Source: Alitta virens (Eukaryota > Annelida > Polychaeta > Phyllodocida > Nereididae). Taken from it: a DNA stretch of 64,000 nt. Positions 45,664 to 59,400 of this stretch are shown here, in pieces. Position 1 is the first letter of the stretch; every line of letters begins with the position of its first letter. Below the pieces are notes generated by a model. It did not search any database, was not told the DNA's origin, and saw only the letters and a list, made by a program, of their open reading frames with translations. The stretch is from positions 29,076,470-29,140,469 of the forward strand of contig OW028584.1 in assembly GCA_932294295.1 (NCBI GenBank), given 5' to 3'. The translations under genes and the position numbers were made by a program.

Positions 45664-47450
45664 ACAAAACCCCACCCAGGATCACAATTAACAGCCTATT
45701 AAAAATGCGAAGTTATAAACCTACTCTCCAAGACATTCACCCCAGTCAAGGCATGGCATAATGAAGATGTCATTATGACATCATTATGACATCACAAAAG
45801 TCTCACATGTATGAGATCATGAAAAGATCTCAATGTAATCACAACATGATTTCATTTATCTGAGATAAAATGTGTGATCTCAATGTGATCTCAACATGAT
45901 GTCGTTTATCTGAGATTTCATTATCCGGCTTCACGTGGCCAAGTGTTCTTTCGTAATATTTTGCAAGTCTGGTAACACTCTTTGAATTTTCAGAATGTTG
46001 ATATCAAATGTGGCTGGCATTTATTTGATCTCTTACATATGATGGGCTACAAATTAGCCCAGAAGACTCGCAATGTATAAGCAGCAGAAGCTGTTGAGTT
46101 AGATATTTAACAAATATGCCAGCTGCACCGAGTCATGCTGTTTTTGCTGGTTTCATTGGTGTCTTCTCAGTTCAGTAAAACACATAAAAAAGTCAAGCGA
46201 TGCCCACCAGGTATATTTTATAGGCATCTATGCCTCATTCTACACTGAAAAAGTTATATATATATATGCACAAATATGTATATATATATTGCTGATTTCA
46301 CAAGCGTGTTTTTAGAATTAGAAGTTACAGTTTGTCACTTGAATTAGGAGCGTTAAAGATAGTTGAGACACCCACAGACTATGTAAGTTGTATTGTAACT
46401 TTGCTACCCGCCAAGGATTTTACTGCCAACAGTGCTTTGCGCTAAAATTAAAATGATTTGTACTTAAAATACAAGTCATATACTTGCTCCTTAAAACATG
46501 CAAGTTCCTCTCACTCTTGTGGCTGAGACTTTGAAATTAATTCACTATGTGATTATAGTAACCAAGTCTAGTAAGTCAATTTTAACATTAAATTTATACC
46601 AGTCAGTTTCAGTCGCTTTTACCGCAACAGATGAATGCACCACCTTATGAAACGCCTTGTGCTTTTGTAACTTATGTTAAATTTTCCCTGCTATAAAAAT
46701 TGATCATTCAAACTGTCAATATGGTCCCGATATTTAAGATGATCTTATTTACTGTTCTCCTTTTTTTATTGTATGATCTCGCATGTGGTTTTATTGAATA
46801 TTGTACTCCAATAATTATTATGGGATGGTTTTTATTGAATGTACTTCAAATATCGATGTGGCCAAATATGAAAAGTGTTCACATGCGATTGCTCATTCTA
46901 GTGTGTGGTCTTTTAACGTGAAAGAGTGATATATGATATTCAGAAAAATATTGAACATATAATTTATTGTTGTTGTACATTATATACATAATTTTTTGTG
47001 ACTTTGTTTGCTGTGCAAACATGTCTATATATCAATCACCATGACACCAAAATATCAATGTACCTGGTACATGATTAAGTATATATGATAAATTACATAT
47101 TACGCATAACATACATTATTTGTATATAATTATTAAATTGCATAACACATTATTTGGTATTGTACAAATTTAATTATTTAAAATATTACATTAGTTGCTT
47201 TATATTAACATATGATTTTTATTTGAAACATAATTTAGTATATTCCACTAAAAAGAGTTATAGATAATACAGAAATTTTTAATTTGAACTAATGAACACT
47301 ATATTTAATTATTTATTGTACTAACAAGTGTGATTATATTTTCATTGTTATACATTCCATGTGCATTCTAAGTACATTCCGTCCATATTTTATCTAGTCT
47401 CACATATTTCCGTCCAAAAAGACAAATAAAATGTTACACACTCTACTCTT
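45664..47450 (+). other. LZTFL1: Probable LZTFL1 3' UTR with poly(A) signal
   Basis: After the TAG stop the sequence is AT-rich without exon signatures. AATAAA at 47425-47430 is followed within 30-40 nt by GT-rich sequence (GAGTTTGTCATTTTGGTTT), a plausible cleavage and polyadenylation site. A 73-aa open frame at 46700-46921 is hydrophobic and AT-driven; I do not consider it a gene. Confidence 0.5.
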
Positions 47451-47486
47451 GCGAGTTTGTCATTTTGGTTTACATTCTTTTTGGAT

Positions 47487-47562
47487 GCCATGGTCTAGTG
47501 GTTAAGGTGTTTGCTTGCTATCTGAAAGATGGTGGGTTCGAACCCCCATCATGGCATAGAGG
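47487..47562 (+). repeat. tRNA-derived element (pseudo-tRNA or SINE head)
   Basis: A stretch of about 73 bases has a box A-like TGGTCTAGTGGTTAAGG (Glu/Asp-like D arm), a perfect box B GGTTCGAACCC, and an acceptor-like stem pairing GCCATGG with TCATGGC. The T stem is only partly paired in a canonical fold, with GATGG/CCATC pairing further out, and the anticodon arm is poor. A decayed tRNA or SINE head fits better than a working tRNA gene. Confidence 0.55.
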
Positions 47563-48280
47563 AGTTGGCATCTATCGTGTTCCCAATGGGATTTTTCTTT
47601 CCCCTCTTTATGGTGCACCTTTTTGTAACTGTCGGCTCCCCTGGGATTCTTCTTTTCTTACTCTAATTGAATAATCTTTATTGAAAATGTAATGACTTCA
47701 GTTAGTATTTGGCCTTATAAATTTTTAGCTTAAATAGCATGTGAATTGCATTTACTTGACCAGGCCTTGCTTCAAATTCAAATATTGGACGATACAATAT
47801 AATTTTGATTCATCAAGCTTGTTTGTGGGAAGGAGACTGCCGACTACCCATAAATGGCCACCTAAAAATGCTCAGTCGTAGTGCAGCATGTGAATGTCAT
47901 CAAAATGATATGGCCACATTAAAATGCTCAGTTGGATAACATGGGCTCAGTGATCTTCTTAGAAACCTGATTGATTTCTATAACAAGGGGAATCCTTCCA
48001 AATATCTTCCTTTATGGAATGTAAAAAAATATGCCATTGTCATTCACTAATAATGATTTGCTTGGATCTCTCAGAAAACCAGGAGGGCACTCGATAGCAA
48101 TGCGGCTATTAATGTGTCTTTGAGTGTTCCTCCTGGCCTCTCATACACTGTAAATAGAGTATATTGATTGTTTCAACTTATTATATTATTGTATGAAGGC
48201 AAATAAATTCGTCTGGAGTCTTGATCATCTTCAACCATTGCCTCACCCCACCCAGGTGCAATTGGTACATGGCATAAGTT

Positions 48281-48462
48281 TAGGGTGGATTAGGGCTTTA
48301 CGTACTGTATTTCTGCACCTGTTGGGCTATTAGAACAGGCAGGTACCATGGCAATGAGATGAAGGATGAAACAGCCATAGCCAACAAAGACACGACCAGG
48401 AATTGAACCCGGGCTCAGTGGTAGCGCACTGGGCCTTCGCGCACCATCCCATTAGGCACCCA
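48281..48462 (-). mobile_element. tRNA-derived SINE, family G, third copy
   Basis: On the minus strand it has the family head (box A TGAGC/AGTGGTAGCGC region, box B GGGTTCAATTCC) and the full body seen at 35298-35479, including GATGAAGGATGAAACAGCCAT on the plus strand and GGGTGGATTAGGGCTTTACG at the 3' end. The head is shortened by about 10 bp between boxes A and B. I could not identify a convincing target-site duplication. Confidence 0.8.
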
Positions 48463-48566
48463 CTGTGATGGCACTGGTGTGAGCTCTTAAGCCCCTGCGG
48501 TGAACCCCTGTTCAAGACTGCCAAGTTTGCCCTCTAGAGAAATTTTAGGGTGAAAATATGTACCAC

Positions 48567-48780
48567 TGTACACTCAGGGTCATTGAAATTGACCAGGTCA
48601 TCAAAATTGGTCACCCCCACAAACACGCCTTGCAACTTCATAACTTGTCACAAACCTAATTTTTTTGATCACATACAATGTTTTCAAACTTCGACAGGCA
48701 TCTTAAAGGTGTTGGTGATTATTTATTTTGAGCGGCTAATTTCGATGACCCTGGCCAATTTTGATGACCCCGAGTGTACA
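48567..48780. mobile_element. MITE-like element, family D, compact copy
   Basis: 214 bp that starts TGTACACTCAGGGTCAT and ends ATGACCCCGAGTGTACA, terminal inverted repeats extending over about 45 bp with a few differences. Each repeat holds two GGTCATCRAAATT motifs. Non-coding interior. The ends match the longer element at 15787-16303. Confidence 0.85.
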
Positions 48781-49057
48781 CAATCCTGGGCCAATAATTG
48801 ACAAGACTGGCTTTCTATTTGAGATTTAAAATTATGTAAAGCATTCCTCTAAATGAAACTAGCCTCTATTTTAGATCTGGCTTGTAATCCAGGAAAATAT
48901 GGTACACAACTTATAAATCTGAGTTATCTCAGCTTTATTCTCTCGACAGTCTTCCTGTCGCTGCCGAATAAGTATCAACATTAATTTCAAAAAAAAAAAG
49001 ATAATAATAAAAATAAATAAAAGCATGAAAACACTACACTTCACATTAATAACAATA

Positions 49058-52000
49058 TTTATTGAACCATAAAAATATACATCTGTCATTAAGGCAAATA
49101 CACAATATTTATCTATCATACTATGTCACACGGATGTTATGTGTATTCATTGTAAATAATTAACAACCCCCCTCATAATGACCAAGAAAACTGATATTGC
49201 GTAACAGATTGGATTAAACTCCACTACTATATATGGGGTTAAAGCCACATTCGGTACAGTAATTAGTTGATATATATAATTTATTGTTCATCAATTACCT
49301 GTATACCAAATATAATGTTATATTAAACATTGATATAGAGCAATGGATTATTCACAATAGTTACTCCAAAATATACTAGAGGGCACCATGATATAATCAT
49401 GAATATATAAAAACAGCAGTAACATTTAATCACAGATCGTTCATCATTACAAGATGTGCCACAAAGGTAGAAAATAAATGTATAGATCTCAGATGTACAC
49501 ATAAGGGGTTGAAGCCATATTTTGACATTTCTCAGAAACGCAGCAAACAAACATTTTTGCTTTCTGGTGATTTGAATGGAAGTTGTTATTGAATCAGAAA
49601 CATGCCATCAAAAGGAAATAATAAACAAATTGAGCAAGCTGTGTGTTCCTTTAATATGGTCTTTTTTTGTGAACCTAAACAGTTCAATGTTCTGAACACA
49701 TTTGAGTGACAAGAGGTTGTGATGCAAGCAAGGGTTAGGGTAAGTAATTATAAAAGATCCTGAGGCAGATATTTATAATCACCGTAGATGAAAGACAGGA
49801 TCCAGCTGACATTGGTTAGTTAACCGACTGGATGGTGTGTAGTTTGGGCACAAAACACCAGGGGGCGATAAGTTTCCCGAGGATAGTAACTTGTTGCACA
49901 TCTTGTAGTGATAGATCTTTGATCTTTTTGAGCCGGTTTGATCAAAAACCTGTTTATCCCATTACATACAACCGTAATTAACACTTGTCAGCACCTGATT
50001 TAAGCAACTGTTCACCTAAACTAACCTGCAGATCATTAATTGCGATAAAGCAAAGAAAACTTTAGCTCTAGGTCAACCCACTAAACTCCAATTAATAACA
50101 CGCAGAGCTGAACCTAGTATGCTCCAACTAATAAGCTGTTTGATATTTTATAACATTAACTATTTCACCAACTACAAATTGTCTACGTATTAAGCAGCTA
50201 GCACTATTATGCAAAAGCAAAAATGCACCGAACAAGAAAGTAATATTTTGTCTAAATATCAAATAATTTACAATTCATTAGACAATTATAACAGTCACAA
50301 TACATATTTTTAGATTTCTTGATAATCATTAAATGCAGCTAACATGTTACTTAAATAATCGTAAACCAACATTTAATAGCACAGGTCTTTCATCAGTGAC
50401 CTCAGAACTCTGCAGAAATTGTATATTGTTCATTAAGGACAACAATTAATGTATTTCCGCAAAAGTATAATCATTCATAGTTAACTACCTTACAATGATA
50501 TATTACTTGGATTGTTTTATATCAAAATGGATCGGATCGAAATGGATTTGACATCACTAGATCACACTGGATCCAAAATACACAACAATCATCTTATTCA
50601 CCGATTGAAACTAGAGAGCAGAACCTTAAATTTTTGAATGAAATAAATAAACTTCATAAATGACCAATAATCAATAAGTTAATGTGTAACGCTAAACTCG
50701 ATTTTAAGACATTCGCCAAAATTATCTCATCATTAATTCACAAGACACATTTCCATTAAATAAGTACAATTATTATTATCGTATTTCAGTGATGACAAGC
50801 CTCATTTTCTAAAATTTTCATGTCCACTCCACCCCCCCCCCCCCCTTTTTTTTAAATGGAACAGCCCTCAGCTATTTTCAGACAATGGATAATATCATTC
50901 ATTCCCCTCCAATAAGTTCACCGAAAATATTGAATACCTAGGGCTGTAGTTGGGTAAATGCCTTATATATAAATATACATGTTTCTGTAATAAAAATGCA
51001 ATAAATTTTAATGATTTGCAAGATGCCATTAAATCTTATTATAATAATTGTTCTTATGAATTCATATCGATCTGGGTTTTTTTTTACATAGGTTACCGGT
51101 TATAAGTTTAACAAGCACCACTCATGATTTAAGCGTTATACAAATTATTACAATACTTTTATTAATATTCATATTTTTAGTCCAGCTATTTCAGTCCATA
51201 TTTCAAGTAAATCACTTCAACCACGAGCGCTTGAATTTATTTGCTAATTAATGTCATTCATCATCTATACAAATTCAAGCGCTCATGACTTAAACAATGC
51301 TTCAAATCAAAAACGTTCAAAACACCATAAGAAGGCAACTTGGAATAAGTATGCTATGATAAAATGGTTACAAAATTCAACAAACAATCAAATGGCAAGT
51401 TGTAATTTTATCAGCAGTGATTGAGGTTATAATACCAATTGGATAACCTTAAGTACACAATCGCAAATTTGCACATAACTGTAATTAATTGCACATGTGC
51501 CTATAATTAACGAGCGTAAAATTCAACGGGTTTCTGACAAGACTATTCACAAAATAAGCCTTTCTTCTTCTGAAAATCATGCGGTAAAATTGTTCTATAT
51601 AAGAGTCAATAACAACCATTCGTTCTATATTAACGAAACCCTACTAAAAGCACTGCTGCCACCTTAGCACTAGTCTAAAAGCAGTGACGATACAAATTCA
51701 GTCATATCATTCACTTTGCAGCAACATTCAAGCATAAGAACTCAAACAATATCCATACAAAAACAAAGGATTTTTCTGTTATTAATTATGCAAACATTTC
51801 GTTCATCACAAGATTCATAACATCAGTCACTAAAATAGCCTTACACAACGATAAAATATATCAGAGTTAATACACTCTCAACAAACGGTCAAACTATCTT
51901 TCAATCAATCCAAACAATTTTTTTTTAACAAGCATCCATTACTGTCTCAAACACTACAACAATTTCAGGCCTCAGTAAAATGATACCTCAACTGATAGTC

Positions 52001-53093
52001 AATAAAATTAACATCCATACATTAAATATAATCAATTTGTCACACTATGATTCATGAGGGAAAACACAAGCTAATTTGTTTCTCTTTCTCATGATCAATG
52101 CAGTCTTATTTCAGTAGCCACACAATACATTGTATTGCATTGCACTTAGATGCAGTTAGATCATGAGAGCCTCAATTGCTCACTAGGGGGCTAACAGCAA
52201 TGCCACCTAGAGGAATTTGACAGCATCATTCATGCTTATCATTTATAAATCCATTTTCAAGAACATGAATGCCTTAATTGCTCAGAAACTATTTGAATAC
52301 ACAGCCATAATGAAGATCAGTTCATCACGGGAGAGCTTTATGTTCAAGATTAATATCAATTATATCAGTTATTTGTTTAAGAGCGAAGAAATATACAAAC
52401 ATGATAATCATTCTGAATCAGTTCTGCGCACATCATAAGATAAATTATCCATATTTTCTTTATGAAGAAATTTTACTGGTGATCTATTAATCCTTAATTT
52501 TCCTTATGAACGGCATAAACTTGCCGTAGAGGCCCATACTATTTCAATTCTACTCTTTATGAAGTATCTTTTGGCTGATGATGCAAGAACTTTTTGAGAT
52601 CTTATGACTGTGCGTCACAAGAATACCAAAACAATGAAAGTAGTCCTCCACAATAATTATAAATACCGGAGTACACAATGATACTTACAGCATTGATAAA
52701 CACTGATGTACCATGAAATTATTACAGTAATTGCTGTATTATTCATATGTCACTGCAGCTAACATGCTGATCTACATAAACTATAATGAGGCCCAAATAA
52801 GGTACATTTATTCGTTAGCTTGCAAAATCAATACACTACAGCATCACTCTTAAGGCTAATGTCAGTTCCAGGCCATAATGTATTTAATAGCCAGGTGGTC
52901 GTACTACTAAATTTTAATGTATTCTATTTTTCCATTTTATTTTTCAGGAATCTAAATATTAAATCAATATGCGGAACTTAAGTATCATTTTCACCTCTTC
53001 GTCAACCTTAATTAATTAGAACATTTGATGCACGTTCAAGCATAAAACAAGTCAAAACAAACAGCTGGTAGTGAGTTAAAGCAATTAAACCAT
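49058..53093 (-). other. Probable STAT 3' UTR
   Basis: About 4 kb of AT-rich sequence beyond the STAT stop codon with almost none of the dispersed repeats seen in introns (one family C fragment near 50826-50868). Candidate AATAAA signals on the minus strand lie at 49280-49285, 49058-49063 and 48934-48939. The true end is unknown. Open frames here are short and not gene-like. Confidence 0.4.
50826..50868. repeat. MITE family C end fragment
   Basis: A C run leads into TTTTTTTTAAATGGAACAGCCCT, which is the right terminal repeat of family C. Only this end is recognisable; it is probably a remnant. Confidence 0.55.
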
Positions 53094-56000
53094 TCACATG
53101 TTGCCCTCATTCCTCATTTGAAGAAGTTCATTGACGTTGATAGCTGTTATATCTTCCGGATTGTAGTCCATCGTGAAAAAGTCCGGAAAATCTTGTTGTT
53201 CGTGGTCCATTGTGTGATCTGCAGAGCTACAAATGAGAGAAAGAACAGATTTTTTTTTTTAGCACCAAGATATTAGTCGAACATGCAGTCTTAAACACTC
53301 GGTGTTGAGCATACCAAAAATCAATTTTAGTATTTTCAGAAGACAATTATCCCATTACAATTATATATCTACAGTTAAAGTTACATATCTCAAGATGAAA
53401 GAAAGTTTTACCTAAACACTAAACAATTCCACAATATTGATCGTTAGGGAAAAACGCACCGATCAGTTGACAACCGATTGTTCAAGATATCACTTAAAAA
53501 AAGATGTCAATGTCTTAAAAAAACTGATCAGTTGAAAATGTTTACACTTACTTGCTGGAGGGTTGCTGGCTGTCACAGTAAGCAGTCGACTGTGGGCTCT
53601 GGGGAGCCTGGGCTTGTGGTGTTTGCGGGTCATCGTAACTCATAGGGGACATGGCTCTGTTGCTCAGCCTGAAAATGTAGATATCAGTTTATATCAAAAC
53701 TATTTGGGATCATTTTAAGGCAGACACAATGTAGCACTGGTTCCACAGTCCCCTACAATGTATTGAGACTGGTAACTAGCATTACTAGCATGGCTGTGAT
53801 TGGTAGATGTAAGCGAAGCCGTGATTGGTTGTCACGTGATGCTCTCTGCTTTGACTGCAGTGCCCTCTGTTAGCTCTTAATTAACTAAGGATATATTGTG
53901 AAAACAATTAAAGAGTATTTTTTTACTATATATTTCAATTACGAAAAGATTTTAGGTTTTTAGTATGAGAGTTATGACGTGTCTATAACATAACATAACA
54001 TTGTAATTTAAAGACAATTTATCAATATTTCTGGGTGGAGATAAACCCAACTTCTAGGTAACCGTATCAACAATAATCCATACTTACTTGAAAAAAAGCC
54101 CCTCTCTAACAGAAGCCCACCTCGAATAGAAGCCCAGGGTAACTGCCGTTCCAAAAAAAGAAAGGCCTCTCTCAAATAGAACCCCCTCCCCATCTCCCTT
54201 GCATCAAGCAGACAGGTTTATTTCATTACATCCTATTTTAAAACTGAGCTTAAGTCCAAGAATTTGAGGTCTTTCAGAGCTATTTTCATAAGATCTTTGC
54301 ATTTTTTTGGTGTCCTTCATTGCCCCTAAAACAATAGAGGCCCACCTCGAATAGAGGCCCACCTCAAATAAAAGCTCTGCTGCGATGCTCCCCACAAAAA
54401 AATGACTTTTATTCGATTGAATATGATACGGGCTACTCAATTTAAGATATTAGGAAAATACTGGTCAACCACTCCCCCCCCCCCCTCCCTCGATATCAGT
54501 TTTCCCCACACCCCCCCCCCCCCCCATATCTGAAAAATCTTCAGGTCCCCCTCCCCAACTTTTTTTAATGGAACAGCCCTTAGTCTGATCAAATGAATGT
54601 GGAGTAAGTGATTATGATGAAAACTTACCCCGGGATAACTGTAGTAATGTCTGGTCTCACATATCCCGTAGCATTAGGCACTGAATCTGAAAGAAATTCA
54701 CAAAACGTCATGAGCAACTCCACAAAATAAAACTTAACAATGGACTTACATATTTGCATAAATTATTGCAAGCTAGGATTCGGGTCCTTTGCAAGGGTTA
54801 TTCCTCCTCCCTCCCCCCCATCCCTTTTTTTTTCTGTTGACTCTGGACTGTACACTCGGTCTATGTTGACTTCAAATGCTGAAAAATGGCAAAGCCGTGC
54901 AACATTTGGCCAGTTTACTTTGGTCAGCTACTTGAGATAGACATGGGGGTTTTTCCTATTGTGGGATTCCTGTAATGATGTTATACGTAATGGCATGAGA
55001 TAAAAAGAAAAATAGCAAAATATTGCAAAATACAAGTCCCCTTTTTTTTTATTCATCTAACTTCTCTTAATTATTTACAATCTCTGTGAAATATCAATAA
55101 AAAGAGACTTGTTTCCTCCACAAAGACAGACAGACAGACAGACAATCAAGCCTTCGTAAATCCTTTCTGTCATGTGTGGCGAAGGGTAAAAAACAGCCGT
55201 GAACTACAACAACACTTTCATACCTGGGGGTTGATTCCAGAATTTGCCAAAAGCCTGCGTCTTGGGGATGTCAGGGTAGAGATGGGTCAAGTTGTGGATG
55301 TCCTTTATCCTGTCCCCCAAACCTCGGATCTTGAAATCTTTATCTGTGAACGGCGCCAAGTTCCAGACCTGTTTTTCACCTAGAATAGAGACAAGAGTTA
55401 ATTCGGTTAATTCCAAACAAAAATTCAGTTAAAAAAGACATCATCTACAGTCTGTAGAGTTCTGAGTTAACCTTCCTGGTTTCCCTCACTAGTTATTATA
55501 CACCATGTAACTAATATATAAAGTAACAAACATTTCACGTTCTATGACTTTTGTATCATGAAATTTTTTACTCAGTATGCTCACAGAAATGTTATTGGGT
55601 TCACTCTTAACCTGTACAAATCAAACTTTAATGACACATAGCATGTGCAATCTCGCAGAGTTGCAGTGTTTGGCCCTAGGGGTCGCTACTAGTGTGGCTG
55701 ATGTCCTGGATCCCGGCTCCACAGCTAGGGTAATATTGAGAGCAGGGTACCAGTACAGGGCGCCAAATAATGAGTGATAAGTACACAAAAGTTCGGTCCC
55801 CTTCTTAACCAGGGACAAAGTGACACTTCAGTGCTCTTAATAATGACGGACATACGAGTTATATCTCCTTAAAGAGTGGCAGACAAAAGTTTTGATATTC
55901 TTAGTTATTATTCATTTAGTTAATAAGTGACAGGAAACATTAGATTTTTATATTTCATTTATAATGTAAGGGGTGTGCACAATTTCACAGCTTTTTAGTA

Positions 56001-56435
56001 AGCTAGTGCACACCCCCCACAGGATGCTTATGTTTTTTTATTGTTTATGTAATGTACTAACTGCATTTAAGAACTCCATACTGTGTAGAAATAAATCCTG
56101 AAATCTTCTCTTAAATGGTGTCATGGGAAGTTGCTTCCTATCTTTGGGACCCCATGTAGGCCCCTAGTGGTAAGTGTGATTCCCAACGCATCAGCATTAT
56201 TCCGCCCCCATGGTAAACTCCAGACAACAACGGAATGTATTATGTGAATGAACAATTGCCATAACATCAGTAATATTGAAACTAATTCAGCAGTTGGATA
56301 AAAATATATTTCTCTATCATCAGTTATATTGTTTTCAAAATGAGGTTCAATGGGCTGGCTAGTGATGATATGAAAGTGAGGCAAGGATAAATCTCCAGAT
56401 TATTGTTGGGCAAGGGTCACATTATTTGTAAGAAG

Positions 56436-56467
<32 letters not shown>

Positions 56468-59400
56468 TTTTTTGGACAAGGAAAATATGTACGATTTTTA
56501 ACTATTTATAAAATAATATATTCCTCTGATTTTAGACTTTTAACAGTTTCAAATTACTGAGAAAAAAGGGGATTCTCCACAAAATATATACATTTTAAAC
56601 ATTTTCTTGGTTACCAAAAAAGGCAATTTTCATCAACAATAGGACATTCAGCCATTGCTGTCTAAAGATCATCAAATAGGGGATTAACAAACCTGGTTTG
56701 TTAGGGTCGTCATCCACCCATGCGATCGTGATGCCACCTATCTCTGAGTCTGAGTATCGAAGTAAGAAGGCTCCTTTTGGGTATTTTTTCAGCCAGTTCT
56801 GAGCGTCTTGCTTGCTGATGAAGCCATGAATCAACCTGTGTTACAAAATCAATTAAAAAAAAACATGTAATTAAAGTGTACTGATCAATAATATATGTGT
56901 GGTAATATTCAAAATTAATGTCCAAATGTTTTTCAATCACTTGTTTTTTTTTTGCTTCATCAGACGGAATCAGAATTGTTCTTTACTTGCACAAAACAAA
57001 GAAAAATATTTGGGCTGGGGACCACGGACACTGATCTCAATGAGTTATTAGCCATCATACGGTATTATACAGATTGTTATAATCAATATGGAGTCATCCC
57101 CAAACAATTGAGGTAGGTGTCCATGCTAAGGACCACCAAAAAGAGGCTCGGGCCCTGCTGCCTGGTGGCCACCATGGAAGTGAAAGAATGTTGATTGAAC
57201 ATGAATGCCAATTTCACATCCAAAGCATGGAGTACACAAAATGGACAGAAATGCCAGCACAAATTAAACCCCCTACTTTTTAACTGATAATGGCATCTCT
57301 GCAATAATTTGGATTTAATGTTATCCATATTTTCTATTGAAATTTCTGTTTACTCTCCGAGAAAATGACAAACAGTTGTAATAATGACAGGAATCAATGT
57401 CTTAAATAAACATCCCTCTCCATTACTCACCAGACCAAAAACCAGCCTCTAAAAACTAAAGGCCTAAGCTTTAAATCAATGACAATGATACGGTTATTAT
57501 TTGCTCCAAAAAAAAAACATATTACAATGTACCGTAATTTCACATAACAAAAATTGATAACTTTATATTGATGTGGAGGAGGGGAGTTCGTCGAGGAAGC
57601 CACCAATCAAGAAACCATGGCAACGATACTTTTTACATACATTATCTTAAGACCCACCTTTCCTTCCACGGTCCTTGAAGCCAGTCCTTGGTCAGTTTCA
57701 AAATGGCGTAGAACCACTCCCAAAAAGTGAAGTTACGACCAGGCAAGGGTTCTCGGTTGAATTGGGACCACGTCACAAGTTGAGCATTGTACTCATCAGC
57801 TGTACCTTGCACAAGGAAAATAATAGGGAATGCTGTAACTGCTAGTGAAACATTAATTGGCTTTACTTATCATATTTTGTCAAATTTTGAGTTGCTATTT
57901 ATATGAGGTTTCTATAAATATCAGGATGGGTCATGTCATTTGGTTGTGCTGCGTCAAACTGTGTCATTGCAGTTAATATTCACTACCGCCCCCCCCCCCT
58001 CCCTAAATGGAGTATCATCCTCTTGTTCCCCTGAACAATGAAGCTCGTCAACCACCCCCCCTTTACAAAAAAAATACATAAAAGCCTGAGGCACTTTCCC
58101 CCCCCCCCCTTGCACATAAAAATATCCAGCAACAAATTAAAAAAATAAAATTGCAAAATGCGCCTTTAGCATATAAACCCCATCCCTTTAAATTGTTTCT
58201 CACACCCTCACCGAAACATTGAAAACATCAAGAACATCTCATGGCATTCAAGGTGAAATATTCCCTTCAAGGTTGAATAGAGACAAGCCTGCAAGGGTGT
58301 CATTAAAAGTCGGCAGAGTCTCTTCATTACATAAAAACCAGACTAACTATCTACGTGTACATTTTACACAGACAAAATAAGTTCAGCCAACCAAATGACC
58401 AAGCAGCTAGACAAATTTAACTAAACCTCATCTCATTAATTGTTATGGAGGGCGTTAAAATGGACTAATGAAAGAGTTTACCACCAAGAGAATTGGGTAC
58501 AGCAAATTTACGTCCTGTAATAAACGACACTTATACTGCTCTGCACACAATGCACAGTGCCTGACGAATAAGTTGCAGGCAGTAATAACAACGGCCAAGG
58601 GTCGATCCAATCCAAACATATTCAATGACAAGAGTTATCTCCAATCTTTCTTTGGCTGAATTATTTGGCGCCATACCTGGATGTACAATTAGTTTCATTC
58701 AAAACAGCCTGTCAAATTGAATCTAGACACAGCTAGACAACTTCTGCTGTACGATGCCACCTGCCACTATACAGAACTGTCTGACTATAGCTGGCTACTC
58801 AAAGCCAAATCTAAAACTATGTGCAGCACCATTTGGTGAATAGGTTGAGAGTTTAGCATATTTGTCATTTTTTGTTGAAAAGGTACATGTCGATTGCACA
58901 TACATATTTATGATATATTCGTTAAATTCTTACTTTTAAAAGGTTAATATTTTTCCAGTGATGGCAGGTATAAGCCAACTATAAGCTAGGAGTGGACAGA
59001 AGTGGCTGGCTTTAGCCAGTTATAGCTACAGCCAGGAATAGGTTGCTACAGCTGTCTAGAGTCGACCATATTTTATTAAATTAACTGTAGTTATTATCGC
59101 CTTTAACTTCACTGACTGGCACTGTAAACAGTGTAGTGCCCCATAAACCGTAAGATGCGAATTTATGACCTCACCAAAAAGCTTGCTGCCAAGATAGTGA
59201 ACTTGTTCGGCAGACAATCCACTTCCTGTGCTTGCCATGAACTTGACATTGAGCGCTTCCGCAAGCTGGGACCACATGACCTTGTCAGGAACGTGGAACG
59301 GCACACGACCCTAAAAAATCACAAAAACAGAATCGTAAAACAGAACGATAAAACATAGAGAGAAAGTCCACTCATGTATGATACAATTGATTCAAGTCTC

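Larger units (their letters stand above)
47563..49057. other. Convergent spacer between LZTFL1 and STAT
   Basis: About 1.5 kb between the two inferred poly(A) regions. It contains a SINE of family G (48281-48462) and a MITE of family D (48567-48780). No protein or RNA gene is supported; the repeats cluster here rather than in the neighbouring 3' UTRs. Confidence 0.55.

Noticed and set aside
46700..46921. 73-aa hydrophobic frame downstream of LZTFL1
   Set aside because: It lies in the inferred 3' UTR, is driven by AT-rich sequence and has no family resemblance.
47487..47562. Functional tRNA gene
   Set aside because: Boxes A and B are good, but the T stem does not pair canonically and the anticodon arm is poor; kept only as a tRNA-derived element.
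53218..53226. Alternative acceptor (TCTGCAG) for the last STAT exon, 8 nt inside the one chosen
   Set aside because: Using it breaks the phase with the preceding exon; the TTTGTAG acceptor at 53227-53228 gives a continuous frame ([11 protein letters not shown]).
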